Positions 31,660 through 43,700 of a stretch of 64,000 bases of DNA are shown in pieces (position 1 is the stretch's first letter; each line of letters begins with the position of its first letter). Under the pieces are notes generated by a model. The model saw nothing but the letters and a program-made list of their open reading frames with translations. It was not told the origin of the DNA and made no database searches. The stretch is taken from positions 62,001-126,000 of the forward strand of contig OX365940.1 of the NCBI GenBank assembly GCA_947243795.1, in the 5' to 3' direction. The DNA comes from Saccharomyces uvarum (lineage: Eukaryota; Ascomycota; Saccharomycetes; Saccharomycetales; Saccharomycetaceae). Made by a program: the position numbers and the translations under genes.

Positions 31660-32007
31660 TATAGCTTATCTAATATAAAGTTACGTACCTGTACGTGGGT
31701 TCAGTGCTGGATACATGTACGCCCGGGTGCTTTTTGGTTTATCAACTGAGCATTTATTTTTCGTGGCCACAGTAATGGTGAGTAAATCGCACGTTCAAGT
31801 TTATTTGATGGTGATCACTGACCGTGGTTCTGCTTTCCAGAATTGTATTCTGTGCACTTGTGGTTGGAAACAACAACAACAAATGCCAATCGAAATAATA
31901 AGTAGCGGAGTAGGTGACAGAATGTTCGACAGTAAAAAAATTACTGTTCGTGTTTATAAGTACATATCGCTAAGCAAATCTAGATGCAAAATATTTAAAT
32001 GAATCCA
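31660..32007. other. TAF13/VPS9 convergent intergenic region
   Basis: 348 bp between two stop codons. A 95-codon open frame from 31715 has no recognisable similarity and is probably chance. I looked for box C/D and tRNA features and found none convincing. Confidence 0.4.
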
Positions 32008-33372
32008 TTATTCAGATAAGGAAAGTAAAGCATCAACGCAAGGTCCTATACGAGTTTTCTTCGCAATACAAACATCTTCTATCAGGCTTGGATCCATATC
32101 GGGAAACATGTTCTGTAAAGTCATTAGTGTGTCCTTCTGTTCGTTCTCTTCGATTTTCTGGATTAGGAGAGAGACGTCCTCTTCGCTTGGTTCTTGACCG
32201 CTCTGTTTAGGTTTCAAAACTTCTTCTTGTGTTGGTTCTTCGGTAGGTGAGAATAATTCACTGAATTTGGAAATTACAATATTAGTCACTTCATCCAAGG
32301 GTTTTAGTAAAGCGCCATTCATTTGTGATTCTTCCGGCACTTCCAACTTTCTTTGCTTATCCTCTTCATTTTTTTCCTCAGCCACTTGTCTCAGATTATC
32401 TTGGTATTCTTTCTCGAAACATTTGCGGTCGTCAATAGTTAAAGAAGATTCCGTTAAATTCATAATAAAGTTTACCGCAGCTTGAAGACTGCTCAAATAG
32501 TATTCTTCTTCACCCCGCATAAATTCCGGTGATCTAAATCTCTCAATGTAGTTCACATTGGAGACCAGATATCGCACCTCTCCCTTCAAAATACAATATA
32601 TTAGTACGGGTATAAAGCTATCAGCACCGTTTTGTTCTAACTTGGTATGTTTTAGTAAGCCAAATATAACTTTACTCGCATTCAAAACACAAACCATCTT
32701 GTCCCTGGGTGATTTGAATCTGTTTATCTTACCTAATTCCGAACTTGCTAAATTCACAAATTTATTTAACTTGGCATTGGGTATAGTGTTAGAGATATCC
32801 AGCATGGTGGGGCTTATAAATCTATAATGCTTAATTTTTTCCAGCAATGTATTGTCATCGTTCAAATCTTTCATGTGCTCATCGTCTAATGGCTTCTGCA
32901 GAGTTTCAGAAAGGCTTGGCGAAAAACAGCGGAAATATAGCTTCCCCATAATCAGCTTTTCCATACCTTCTTTGGCGTTTCTGATTTTAGGGCTATCAAG
33001 GCTTTTGAAAGGTTCATATAATGCAAACTTATTGTAAATAAAAACCTTAAAATCGTTGATAAGTTTGATTTCTTCACTGACTGTCCATAAAAGCCTTTGC
33101 GCCATAAAATTTCGTAGAAACGATTTTGTATACTTCACTAGGGGATCAGTCCCAGGGGATTGAAGCTGCTTAGCAAAAAGCTGGAAGTCATAGAATGGCT
33201 CATCGTCCCCCATATCCTGCGCAGAGACGTCCGCGTTTGTTTTGACAGTCATTTGTGTGTTATCATCCTTCTTGGACACCACATCCTTATCCGTTTCGGT
33301 TATCGTTGGAGCATCTAATTGGTTCAAAGGGTCAAATTCCTTCAATATTTCGCTCTTCTTATCTTCTGCCAT
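32008..33372 (-). CDS. VPS9: Vps9, guanine-nucleotide exchange factor for Vps21/Rab5
   Basis: 454 residues from the ATG at 33372 ([12 protein letters not shown]; 451 in S. cerevisiae). Vps9 activates the endosomal Rab5 GTPases Vps21, Ypt52 and Ypt53 and is needed for Golgi-to-endosome sorting. The VPS9 catalytic domain is at about 160-305, including [15 protein letters not shown] and the conserved acidic residues around it. A C-terminal CUE domain (about 411-454) has the intact MFPDMDP and a C-terminal DALLSL, so ubiquitin binding is expected. The frame extends 24 codons further up to another Met, but those residues are unlike the orthologue. Confidence 0.97.
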   Translation of the reverse strand: MAEDKKSEILKEFDPLNQLDAPTITETDKDVVSKKDDNTQMTVKTNADVSAQDMGDDEPFYDFQLFAKQLQSPGTDPLVKYTKSFLRNFMAQRLLWTVSEEIKLINDFKVFIYNKFALYEPFKSLDSPKIRNAKEGMEKLIMGKLYFRCFSPSLSETLQKPLDDEHMKDLNDDNTLLEKIKHYRFISPTMLDISNTIPNAKLNKFVNLASSELGKINRFKSPRDKMVCVLNASKVIFGLLKHTKLEQNGADSFIPVLIYCILKGEVRYLVSNVNYIERFRSPEFMRGEEEYYLSSLQAAVNFIMNLTESSLTIDDRKCFEKEYQDNLRQVAEEKNEEDKQRKLEVPEESQMNGALLKPLDEVTNIVISKFSELFSPTEEPTQEEVLKPKQSGQEPSEEDVSLLIQKIEENEQKDTLMTLQNMFPDMDPSLIEDVCIAKKTRIGPCVDALLSLSE

Positions 33373-33583
33373 CACTGCTAACTGCCGCTGCCAACGATAT
33401 CTAAAATAAATAATCTTAGAACCATTAGATGTAAAACTTCTCAAAGTTATGTGTCAAGGCATTTAGCTGCGGAACTATGATGAAGTCATGCAAAAAAAAT
33501 GAAAAAAAAATGAAAACATTGAATTCATTGATAAGTTTCGAATATAATAATAAATTTTATCCAATCCCTTGTTAAGATGAGAA

Positions 33584-35143
33584 ATGTGTGGAATCCTATT
33601 GCACTATCGTGCAGATAAGCAGCCGGTAGAGGATGGACTAATTGAATTTCCAGAAGGCACAGAATTCGCCGGTACTACAAGTGCGAATGAATCTTATATT
33701 TTCAATAGAATCATTCCATATATAGCTGCAAGAGGTCCAAATTACTCTTCTCTTCGAGTCTCCAAAGTTCACCAAACAAGCTGGTTCTCTTCTGTCTTAT
33801 CTCTAAGACAACCTTTTACCAAGCAGAGCATAAGCGTTGACGACAGATATTATCTACAATTCAATGGTGAGTTGTACAATAAAGAAATATCCGATGGGGA
33901 CAACGATAGTCAATATATTGCCTCTTTGTTGCAAAATCTGACAGAGGATGGGGACATTATTGATGTTATAAGAATGTTGGAAGGTGAGTATGCTTACACT
34001 GTGTTTGACGTAAAGTCATCGAAATTTTATTTCGGCAGAGATCCCATTGGCAGAAGAAGTCTATCCTACTCGGTTACTCCAAACAATGAACTATACATAG
34101 CCAGTGCCACAGGAGCTATTGAAGGATTTCAAGATTGTATAGGGGGGATTGTTTATGAATATGACACCCGAGCTAAATTGTTAAAAGAAAGCCAGAAGTT
34201 GCGTCTTCCATACGAAGTGACACAAACGGCTGATTTAGAATTAAATTCACTATCAAAAATATCTAAAGATTTATACGCTGTGCTATATGAATCTGTAAAG
34301 AAAAGAGTAGAGTCAATACATCCTGCACATATCGAGAATTCTCCTATTGCAATACTATTTTCTGGTGGTATCGATTGCTCAGTAATAGCAGCGCTAGTAT
34401 GTCAAATATTGCAAGAGAATGATTATAAAGGTGGGAAACCAACTATAGAGTTGTTGAACGTATCTTTCGAGAACCCTAGAACAGGCCTTTCCCCTAGTGA
34501 TACACCTGACAGGAAACTTTCCATTAATAGTACAAAGATATTACGAAATTTATATCCAGAGATCGATATTAGGCTAGTCGAAGTAGACGTTCCTTACGAG
34601 GAATATTTGAAGTGGAAACCCTTTGTTATCAATTTAATGTATTCCAAACAAACAGAGATGGATTTGTCTATTGCTATTGCGTTTTTCTTTGCGTCAAAGG
34701 GTAAAGGCTTCCTTACTTTACCTCATGGTGAAAGAGAACCGTACCAACGTCAGGGCATAGTGTTATTCAGCGGATTGGGAGCAGATGAGCTATACGGTGG
34801 GTATCACAAGTTTGCGAATAAACCGCCTCATGAACTCGTGGAGGAACTAACAAGGCAAATAAACAACATCTATGAGCGCAACTTGAACCGCGATGATAAA
34901 GTGATTGCTCATAACGGGGTGGAGGTGAGATATCCATTTTTGGATGAACATGTTATAAAGTTTTCCACCATTGAAATTCCCATTAACTTCAAGATAAACA
35001 AATTGATTCTTCGGAATGTGGCTTCCCAATACTTGAAACTGGACGAGATAGCAGAAGAGCCAAAGAGGGCTATCCAATTCGGCGCCAAGAGTGCTAAAAT
35101 GACTAAAGACGGTAACAAACACGGCACGGATTTATTGAAGTAA
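33584..35143 (+). CDS. YML096W: Asparagine synthetase-domain protein (YML096W, ASNSD1-like)
   Basis: 519 residues (525 in S. cerevisiae). It is an N-terminal nucleophile amidotransferase-like domain (about 1-190) that starts MCGILLHY, so Cys2 would be the catalytic residue once Met1 is removed. A C-terminal asparagine-synthase domain has the ATP pyrophosphatase loop LFSGGIDCS near residue 261 and a later FSGLGADELYGGY motif. It is distinct from the true synthetases Asn1/Asn2 and is similar to human ASNSD1; the physiological reaction is not established. Its stop codon is 19 bp from that of convergent RAD10. Confidence 0.94.
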   Translation: MCGILLHYRADKQPVEDGLIEFPEGTEFAGTTSANESYIFNRIIPYIAARGPNYSSLRVSKVHQTSWFSSVLSLRQPFTKQSISVDDRYYLQFNGELYNKEISDGDNDSQYIASLLQNLTEDGDIIDVIRMLEGEYAYTVFDVKSSKFYFGRDPIGRRSLSYSVTPNNELYIASATGAIEGFQDCIGGIVYEYDTRAKLLKESQKLRLPYEVTQTADLELNSLSKISKDLYAVLYESVKKRVESIHPAHIENSPIAILFSGGIDCSVIAALVCQILQENDYKGGKPTIELLNVSFENPRTGLSPSDTPDRKLSINSTKILRNLYPEIDIRLVEVDVPYEEYLKWKPFVINLMYSKQTEMDLSIAIAFFFASKGKGFLTLPHGEREPYQRQGIVLFSGLGADELYGGYHKFANKPPHELVEELTRQINNIYERNLNRDDKVIAHNGVEVRYPFLDEHVIKFSTIEIPINFKINKLILRNVASQYLKLDEIAEEPKRAIQFGAKSAKMTKDGNKHGTDLLK

Positions 35144-35162
35144 AGAGTTCAGCGGGGTGATT

Positions 35163-35798
35163 TCATAAATTCAGATATTCGATATACTTGGCGGCTTGTT
35201 CAAAGTTAAATGCTAAAAGTAAAGTGAATCCGTTGAACATGCATAGTTTCGTGATGTCATTTAAAGTGTCCTCAGGGTTGTTGTCATCTACTATAAATAT
35301 CAGTATATTATTTTCATTCTTAGATAAGGGCTGCATCCGCCTAGAAATATATTCCACATATAGTTTATGATATGTTAGAGTTAAAAACAACACACTTCTT
35401 CCGCGAACCATATAATCGTAGTATATCTTATTGACTCCCGTAGAAGATATGTATTTCCAATTGGTGCTTTTCAAGTGGTTTAAAAGTGGATTTTCCTTTT
35501 GAGTGGTGTTCACTAACACAGTTTTTCCTGGACCAGCACTCTTAAAGGGCCTTTTTCGATTCAAATCATTTGTGGTGTCTGAATCGGCCCATTCTTTGGG
35601 TTTTTGCTGATTGAAAGCGTTTATGACCTGGCTTTGACCAATAGATCTGGATTCTTGCGGTTGCAGCTGTTGAGAAGGCAGTATGGCCTCTTTATCCTGC
35701 GACTGAGACCCCGTATCAGCAGTGCCGCCCTTCTCGTTTCTTAGCTTGGCCACACCTGCCAATATACTTTTGAATGAAGTTGGGTCAGTGTTATTCAT
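35163..35798 (-). CDS. RAD10: Rad10, ERCC1-like subunit of Rad1-Rad10 nuclease
   Basis: Subunit of the structure-specific endonuclease that makes the 5' incision in nucleotide excision repair and trims 3' flaps in single-strand annealing. I start at the ATG at 35798 (MNNTDPTSF), giving 211 aa (210 in S. cerevisiae); an upstream in-frame ATG adds 10 residues without homology. The C-terminal half is the ERCC1-type central fold (NPLLNHLKSTNWKYI, IFIVDDNNPEDTLNDI), which lacks the ERKxxxD nuclease signature, as expected for the non-catalytic partner. The N-terminal 90 residues are polar and probably disordered. Confidence 0.97.
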   Translation of the reverse strand: MNNTDPTSFKSILAGVAKLRNEKGGTADTGSQSQDKEAILPSQQLQPQESRSIGQSQVINAFNQQKPKEWADSDTTNDLNRKRPFKSAGPGKTVLVNTTQKENPLLNHLKSTNWKYISSTGVNKIYYDYMVRGRSVLFLTLTYHKLYVEYISRRMQPLSKNENNILIFIVDDNNPEDTLNDITKLCMFNGFTLLLAFNFEQAAKYIEYLNL

Positions 35799-35971
35799 CT
35801 CTTGCAAGGCTCGATGACTCGTTTCCACGCCACTTTCTTTATACTATCTCTGCTTTTCTACTTTCAAGTAACAGGGCTTGCTTTTTCATCAAAACAATTT
35901 ACAATAAAAAAGTGCCTAGTTGAAAAAACCTGCTAGAATCGAAGTAAGAAAGAGCACACCCAAACCAAAGC

Positions 35972-36533
<562 letters not shown>

Positions 36534-36752
36534 TACATGCGTTGTCTACACTTCCTTTATATCTCTTTGTTTATATATATATATATATAGAACGTAAAAT
36601 CCTAATTATCGTCACTTTCCCGTTTCCGAAAGGGGACATTGAAAAATTTTCCAGACTTTTTTAGCGATGAGCTGAAAAAATTTCAAGATTAAGTGTTCTA
36701 ACTAACCATACATCATTGAAGAGGTGTAAAGACAAAGTAAGCTGAGGTAAAG
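36534..36752 (+). promoter_or_regulatory. UTP14 promoter: RRPE and PAC elements
   Basis: An exact RRPE (TGAAAAATTTT) lies at 36640-36650 and a PAC element (GCGATGAG) at 36664-36671, followed by a second RRPE-like TGAAAAAATTT at 36673-36683. The pair, about 80-110 bp before the ATG, is the classic ribosome-biogenesis promoter (Stb3, Dot6/Tod6). A TA repeat (36572-36589) precedes it near the GIM5 3' end. Confidence 0.85.
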
Positions 36753-39455
36753 ATGGCAAAAAAGAAGTCTAAAAGTAGATCCAAGAGTTCTAGAAGAGCT
36801 TTGGATGCTTTGCAGCTAGCTGAGAGAGAGATTAATGGTGAATTCGACAATTCCAGCGACAATGAGAAAAGACATGACGCTCGCCGTAACGGTACAGTTG
36901 TCAACTTATTAAAAAGGGCAAAGGGCGGTGCCGATAGTGGAGATGAAGATGTTGGATCTGAGTCGTTTGAAGATGAAGAGTTAGACTCCGACGAAGCCCT
37001 GGGATCTGATGATGACTATGACGTTTTGAACTCTAAATTCTCACAAACTATTCGTGATAAGAAAAGCGAAAACGGTGATTACGAGGAGGAAGAGGATGAA
37101 GGTGGTTACACTTCTATTGATGAGGAAGACTTGATGCCATTATCTCAAGTATGGGACATGGATGGCAAGACCGCGCAAAGCAACGATTTCGATAATGATG
37201 ACGAAGATGCATCTCCGCAATTAAAGTTGCAAGACAATGATGTCAGCTCTGAATCAAGTAGTTCAGGAGAAAGTGAGTCCGAAGAGGATGAAGATGACGA
37301 AGACCCCTTTGATGAAATCTCAGAAGACGAAGAAGACGTCGAGTTAAATACAATTACTTCTAAACTGATCGATGAAACAAAAAGTAAAGTTCCAAAAAGA
37401 CTGGATTCATATGGTACAGGTGAAGCTAACGAGTTCGTTTTGCCTTCTGTAAGCGCAACCAGTGGATCTTCTGGGAAGTTGAGTGTGACTGATATGATGA
37501 ACGCTGTGGATGATAGACAAGTCATTGAAAACGTGAACTTGCTGAAGGGTAAATCTTCAACTTATGACGTACCGTTACCACAACGTATACAACAAAGACA
37601 CGATCGTAAAGCTGCGTATGAAATCTCTAAGCAAGAAGTGAGCAAGTGGAATGATATCGTCCAACAAAACAGAAGGGCAGACCACTTAAGTTTCCCATTG
37701 AATAAACCCACTGAGCATAATCAAGCCTCGGCTTTCACTAGAACTCAAGATGTCGCACAGACAGAGTTACAAGAGAAGGTTGACCAAGTCTTACAGGAGA
37801 GTAACTTGGTCAATCCAGAAAAGAACTCCACTTTTGAAGAGTTAAGCACTGCGAAGATGACATCCGAGGATATGAGAAAGAGGACCACCGAGATGAGATT
37901 GATGAGAGAATTGATGTTCAGAGAAGAGAGAAAAGCTAGAAGATTAAAGAAAATAAAATCGAAGACATACCGTAAAATTAAAAAGAAAGAATTAATGAGA
38001 AATAGGGAAATGGCTGAGGTTTCCAGTGAGGAAGATAACGAAGACCAGGATATCGCTAGAGCTAAGGAAAGAATGACGTTGAAACACAAGACTAATTCTA
38101 AATGGGCCAAAGATATGATCAAACATGGTATGACAAATGACGCTGAAACCAGAGAAGAGATGGAAGAAATGTTAAGACAAGGTGAACGTCTAAAGACAAA
38201 GATCTTGGATAGAAATCCTGATGATGAAAATGATGATCGTGTGCAAACCTTGAGTGATATTGAAAATGAAGAAGAAAACAAAGACACTACACAATTGAAG
38301 GGTAAGTTGGGTAAGACTGGGGTTATGAATATGGCCTTCATGAAGAATGCAGAAGCTAGAGAAAGAGACGCTAACGAAGAAGTTTTGCGTAAATTGAGGG
38401 CTGTTGAAAATGGCGGTGACATCGAACTTTTTGAAAGTGACAAAGAAGAAACAAATGGAGAAAACATTCAACTAAATAAGGGTAGGAGAATATATACACC
38501 GGGTACATTGGACTCTAATAAAGAGATGGATGAACTGAATGTCCATACCAGAGGTGAGCATGAAATTGACGAATCAAGAAGTTTGGAAAACAGGTTAAAG
38601 GCTAAGAATGGTAAGCAAGCGAAAATCTTCAAGACTAATGCAGAAGGTGCAATGATCGTGGAGGAACCTAGTGATGACGAACCCGCTCAAGATGGTGAAA
38701 CCCCACAGGAAGACGTCGAAGCAAAGAATGCCAACCCATGGTTAGTCGATGAAAGTGATGACGAAAGTGCCATTAGGAAGCAATCCTCTAAAGTCACCAT
38801 TGTTGACAAAGATAGTTCCAGAAACGCTAAAGCCATGAATAAGATGAATAAATCTGAATTGAAGCAAAAATCAAAGAAGAAAGGCAGTGAATCAAACGGC
38901 GATGAAGAACTTTTGCTAACAGCGGACGATTCCACAAGATTAAAGATAGTGGATCCATACGGTGGTTCGGATGACGAACAAGGTGGCAACGAATTTATGT
39001 TCAAACAGCAAGAGGTCATTGCTGAAGCGTTTGCTGGGGATGATGTTGTAGCAGAATTCGAAGAAGAGAAGAAGCGTGTCATAGATGATGAAGATGATAA
39101 AGAAGTGGATACCACTTTGCCGGGCTGGGGTGAATGGGCTGGTGTAGGCTCTAAACCAAAGAATAAGAGACGTAAATTTATCAAGAAAGTTAAGGGGGTG
39201 GTGAATAAAGACAAAAGAAAGGATAAGAGTCTGCAAAATGTGATCATAAATGAAAAGGTAAACAAGAAAAACTTGAAATATCAATCATCTGCAGTACCAT
39301 TCCCATTCGAAAACAGAGAACAATATGAAAGATCTTTACGTATGCCGATTGGCCAAGAATGGACATCTAGAGCATCTCATCAAGAGCTTATTAAACCAAG
39401 AATCATGACTAAACCAGGTCAAGTCATTGACCCCTTAAAGGCACCATTTAAATAA
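36753..39455 (+). CDS. UTP14: Utp14, SSU processome component
   Basis: 900 residues (899 in S. cerevisiae). Nucleolar protein of the U3-containing small-subunit processome; it activates the helicase Dhr1 to displace U3 snoRNA during 18S rRNA maturation. Basic N-terminus (KKKSKSRSKSSRR), then long Asp/Glu/Ser-rich tracts (about 50-205) and a conserved helical region with heptad-like charge patterns (MRLMRELMFREERKARRLKK). The C-terminal family motif (PGWGEWAG, then SSAVPFPFENREQYERSLR) is present. Promoter elements match the role. Confidence 0.97.
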   Translation: MAKKKSKSRSKSSRRALDALQLAEREINGEFDNSSDNEKRHDARRNGTVVNLLKRAKGGADSGDEDVGSESFEDEELDSDEALGSDDDYDVLNSKFSQTIRDKKSENGDYEEEEDEGGYTSIDEEDLMPLSQVWDMDGKTAQSNDFDNDDEDASPQLKLQDNDVSSESSSSGESESEEDEDDEDPFDEISEDEEDVELNTITSKLIDETKSKVPKRLDSYGTGEANEFVLPSVSATSGSSGKLSVTDMMNAVDDRQVIENVNLLKGKSSTYDVPLPQRIQQRHDRKAAYEISKQEVSKWNDIVQQNRRADHLSFPLNKPTEHNQASAFTRTQDVAQTELQEKVDQVLQESNLVNPEKNSTFEELSTAKMTSEDMRKRTTEMRLMRELMFREERKARRLKKIKSKTYRKIKKKELMRNREMAEVSSEEDNEDQDIARAKERMTLKHKTNSKWAKDMIKHGMTNDAETREEMEEMLRQGERLKTKILDRNPDDENDDRVQTLSDIENEEENKDTTQLKGKLGKTGVMNMAFMKNAEARERDANEEVLRKLRAVENGGDIELFESDKEETNGENIQLNKGRRIYTPGTLDSNKEMDELNVHTRGEHEIDESRSLENRLKAKNGKQAKIFKTNAEGAMIVEEPSDDEPAQDGETPQEDVEAKNANPWLVDESDDESAIRKQSSKVTIVDKDSSRNAKAMNKMNKSELKQKSKKKGSESNGDEELLLTADDSTRLKIVDPYGGSDDEQGGNEFMFKQQEVIAEAFAGDDVVAEFEEEKKRVIDDEDDKEVDTTLPGWGEWAGVGSKPKNKRRKFIKKVKGVVNKDKRKDKSLQNVIINEKVNKKNLKYQSSAVPFPFENREQYERSLRMPIGQEWTSRASHQELIKPRIMTKPGQVIDPLKAPFK

Positions 39456-39656
39456 TTATTATAGTAGTAGTAAAAAAATGCATACACATCACACTTCCCC
39501 CTCTTTTATATCTATTATTATGCATTGTGTAGAATAATAATATCGGAATAATTAGAAAAAAATCGTTTAAAAATTATGTGAGTATATACACAGTTGGCTT
39601 TTCCTCTTTTTGGTTAAGTTAAATGTGATGGGTGATTGGTGCAGGTGATGGGGATA

Positions 39657-40409
39657 TCATAAAGCTTCTAATCTATCATTTATTTCTTGAGAAGTCAATT
39701 TTCTGAATCTTGGACCTTTGTCGGTTGGAATACCAGTGTAGCCTAGTAACTCAGGGTTTTCATCACCGATGATAGCCAATTCGATGGTGTCCCCATTGAA
39801 TTCACCCTCTACTGATTCCTTTAGTGTTAGTAAAGCGATGTGAATAGCATCCTCAAGTTCCAATTCATCATTCCATCTTTTTTCCAAGAAAGTCTTTGCA
39901 GCCACCGAACCTTTTCCTATAGCGGTAGCTTTCCAAGGGAAGTAAGAACCGGAAGGATCTACTTGATATAAACTGAACCCATTAAACTCATCGTGACCAG
40001 CAACTAATAACGAAACACCAAAGGGTCTAACACCACCAGACTGCGTAGCCTCTTGCATTATTTTGGCCACTTCAGAGACCAATAGCTTAGTGGGAGGGTA
40101 TTCACCATAAATTCGTTTATAACTAGTATGTGCGACTTTCCTTGATTTATCCACCAGAACTCTATAATCTGGGCCCATACCAGAATATACCGCACCAATA
40201 TCAGGTGTCAACAGAGATACTTTCGAGAGTGTTTCTGACATAGCCAATGATGAAGAGGTTTTCTTTTCTGTAGCAATCACTACACCATTAGTAGCTTTTA
40301 TACCTAATGAAGTGACACCTTGTTTTACTGCGGTTAAAGCGTAATCAATTTGACCTAATTTACCACTGGGAGAAAAAGTGGTCAAAGAAAACGAATATCT
40401 GTCTGTCAT
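39657..40409 (-). CDS. PRE8: Pre8, alpha-2 subunit of the 20S proteasome
   Basis: 250 residues, the S. cerevisiae length. The alpha-subunit N-terminal signature [20 protein letters not shown] is present at residues 4-23; it forms part of the gate. No propeptide or catalytic Thr1 is present, as expected for an alpha subunit. Structural signatures such as [16 protein letters not shown] follow. A PACE element upstream places it in the Rpn4 proteasome regulon. It converges on UTP14. Confidence 0.98.
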   Translation of the reverse strand: MTDRYSFSLTTFSPSGKLGQIDYALTAVKQGVTSLGIKATNGVVIATEKKTSSSLAMSETLSKVSLLTPDIGAVYSGMGPDYRVLVDKSRKVAHTSYKRIYGEYPPTKLLVSEVAKIMQEATQSGGVRPFGVSLLVAGHDEFNGFSLYQVDPSGSYFPWKATAIGKGSVAAKTFLEKRWNDELELEDAIHIALLTLKESVEGEFNGDTIELAIIGDENPELLGYTGIPTDKGPRFRKLTSQEINDRLEAL

Positions 40410-40724
40410 AGTTGTAGAGTTGTGTGTGATAGCTGACTTATGGTTGTTTTCGATAAAGTGAACCGAATAATCATTAAATATTATGTCAATTCCACTCTTA
40501 GCTTATAGGTTGGGGACAATTTTGCCACCTTAATGTGAAATTATCATTCTTTACGTAAAAGTTCAAAAACTGTAATACGTCCCAAAGAGACCATTAGTAG
40601 ACGCTAATATCTTTATAATCTTGTTACTATTACTATATTGTTATTATTCTATTATCATTATATGATTATCATTACTAGTACTGTATTATAATAGTTAAAT
40701 AAATAAAGAACGGAACTTTGAAGG
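40410..40724 (-). promoter_or_regulatory. PRE8 promoter with Rpn4 PACE site; RPM2 3' region
   Basis: TTTGCCACC at 40521-40529 is the reverse complement of GGTGGCAAA, the proteasome-associated control element bound by Rpn4, placed 112-120 bp before the PRE8 ATG on its coding strand. The RPM2-side half is AT-rich (TATTATTATT-like), as in yeast 3' ends. Nothing else was seen in this 315-bp gap. Confidence 0.88.
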
Positions 40725-43700
40725 TCATAGTTGGAGAGGTTTGCTCTTATTTAGAACGGATTTGAACTCTCTGACCTTTTCAATACTTGAGTCATCTCCA
40801 TTGGATGTGAACTGTTCTTCTAAATAGTCCAAAACTTTTATGAGACTATTTTTCTGGAATGAATAAATCAACCCATTTTGTAGAACTAGCGAAGGAGCAT
40901 GCTCGTTTAAATAAGCAGTTTCAACCAGGTTATTGAACAAGATCGAAGGAGTGAAAGGATTCAAAAAAGACTCGACTGAGACTAAGGTTTTCAGTTCATC
41001 TATGTCCAACTCAGGCGATTTCAAATAAGCTTTAAATCTGCAGTAGTTCTTTACTTTGTCTCTCAATGTTTGTTTCATGGATTCGTTGGTTGCCAAGCTT
41101 GAAGACAATAATCTCACGGAATCATACAGATTATTCAGCATTTGAGTTAAGATTTCCTTCTTTACCTTATTAGCCATTCCACCTGTGTTAAAGCTCATCA
41201 GTTGATCTGAATGGGCAATTAGATTGTAAGTGGATAGCAGATTTATATAGCTTGCTTGGCTGGATAAAATATTGGCGAACTGTAGTGTATTCTCTGGAGT
41301 TTCATAATACGTGATGTTTCTATTGAAACTGTCCAAAAATAATGCAAAAGTATATAGGTCCATAGTCTTGTGAGGAGTTCTTAAGTCCTTTGGAGTTTTT
41401 GCGTATAGTTCTAACACTCCCTTCAAGTCATTCTTATTGATCAAATACTCTAACTCAATATCAATCTTGGATGATTCATTAATTTTGTCGTTAAATTTTT
41501 TGAAAAGGCTTTCAAATTTCTTGAATTCGCCATATCTGATACATGATTTTAGTAAAAGTTCTAAGTTTAGAACAGGTACAACATTGTTATACTTCAAAAT
41601 ATCGGCATAGTTTCCACCGTCAAACAACCTTTCGTAAATTAGTTCAATAGCATTTTTGTTTTCAGCTTGAATGGCGATACTTTTGAATTTTTCTGGGAAA
41701 TCACAGACTTTTACGAAATTCGATAAAGATTCGCAATTTTTAATCAATTTTACCATGGAATCGTTTCTCAAATTCGGCACAAAGACTTCGTTAAACTTCG
41801 GGCTATTTATTACCAATTGAGTCAATTCTCTACCAGGAATCTTGGAAATTACCAAATTAACAAGGTTTTTCAATTCGATTGTATCAGGGCATATTTCTAT
41901 GCATTTGTCAATAATCTGTTTGTTAATAGCTCTATTGACGATTAACTCTTTGTATGTATCATAATCAAAGCAGTAACCTTCCTTGCTTAGTTTAGTGAAC
42001 TCTCTTATACCAGCCTTACAAGAATTTCTAATAAAGGAGCCCAAGGACAATGGATAAGATTTGTCCCAATCCCCAGGATGATTAAAGAACTTTAACAAGT
42101 CTTGACCATTAGCAGTTTCGTCGAGATTAATCATTTTCAAGGCCTGGGATACAACACCAGCTAGTGAGTTTGGGTCTAAATTCAATCTATAAAAGTTTTG
42201 AGCCAAAGTTTTGAACTGATGTTCAATTTGGTCTCTGAAGTTTAATAGAGTCTCATTATTACTATTTTGTAATATTGGGTAAGTGTCAAAGTCAAACAAC
42301 TTCGTTATCAAAACAGCATGAATTTCTAGAATGTATGGGAAGTCATTTATTGTCTTTGGCACTTTAACAAAGTTATGAATACATGAGATTAACCCATTAT
42401 AGTTGACGACTCCACAATTTTCCAAATTGAAATCTTTCACGAAATTCATGAAAAACTTTGCATGGGATATACTGTTCAATAATGACTGCGATTGGAAATT
42501 ATCAACCACCGAATTTAAGAATTGAAATTTGCTAACAGAATCACTCTTTTCAATAAATTCAGCGTGTGAGTCGATAAATCTCATGAGATACTCTTCACCA
42601 CATTGAATTTCTCTTAAATAGTTGAAAATGAATGGATAAATGCCAATATCAAAGGAAAAATTCTTGACAATGGACTCTTCCAAAATCTTCATGATGATCT
42701 CATTGTCTTTCAACTGTAGAGAGTAATCTAGTAAAGACGTTATAATGGATTCAGCGCCCATTGGATATAGCAGATAATCCGATAATTTTTGCTTTTTCAA
42801 TGGAGATAGAATTCTTTTCATGGGAAAAATATAATCATAAATTTTCTTGGTCAAATTCCAGTCCTGGAAACTATTTGCCATGAAAATCGAATAAAACTCA
42901 TAAGAGAATTCTGGGATCCAGTCCAATTTGTGGAACTTAAACCAAATTTCATAGGCTTTGGAGGAATCTATCTTACTCATTGAGATTAAAAAGTTTGATA
43001 GCAGCAAAGAAATGTTGGAGGCTAGCCCATTGGAATTCTGAATCTTGGAAACCAAATCGTCCAAAAGATTGGTAGCTAACTCAACCTCACCAGTCTCGAT
43101 GAAACTGGAAAGAATCACGCTATAAATTTCAAACTGGTTATCAAATAAAGTTCGGTTTGAGGCTGAAGAAGATATAGATAGTCTAAAATCTTCATAAAGT
43201 TCCTTAATGGCCAATTTATCATTTGTTGATTTGGCGTATGAAAAGCATGCAATAAAATAAAATGAATCCTTGATGAAAGCTGGAGAAGATTTGATAATCT
43301 GTTGAGCCTTTGATAAGGTGATATGGCCTGGGTAAATGTTCATTGCTAAAAGGTTATAATCCAAGACGTCCTTGGAGAAGTTACGGAATTTGACTTCACT
43401 CTTCTGTTTGGGATCATTGGTGGTTGTGTTGAATAATTCTATGGCAATTTTATAAAAATCACTACCGTTTGGATTTTTGAATTGATAGGCCAAAATTGAG
43501 CCTTTGAAAAGCGATAAAAGAACGATGTTGTAAATTTCATCGGGAGGTTTCAATCTGTTATTGATCATATCTTGGTAACAGGTTAATAGTTCGTACATCT
43601 TATTATCTAAATCGTTGTTATCCAATGGTCTTTTACAAAGAGAGTCTAAAACCTTTGTAAAAATCTCTAGGGGTGGAACTATACCATTTCTTTTGAGCGA

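Noticed and set aside
31715-32002. 95-codon frame between TAF13 and VPS9
   Set aside because: Short, in a convergent 3' region, no recognisable domain.
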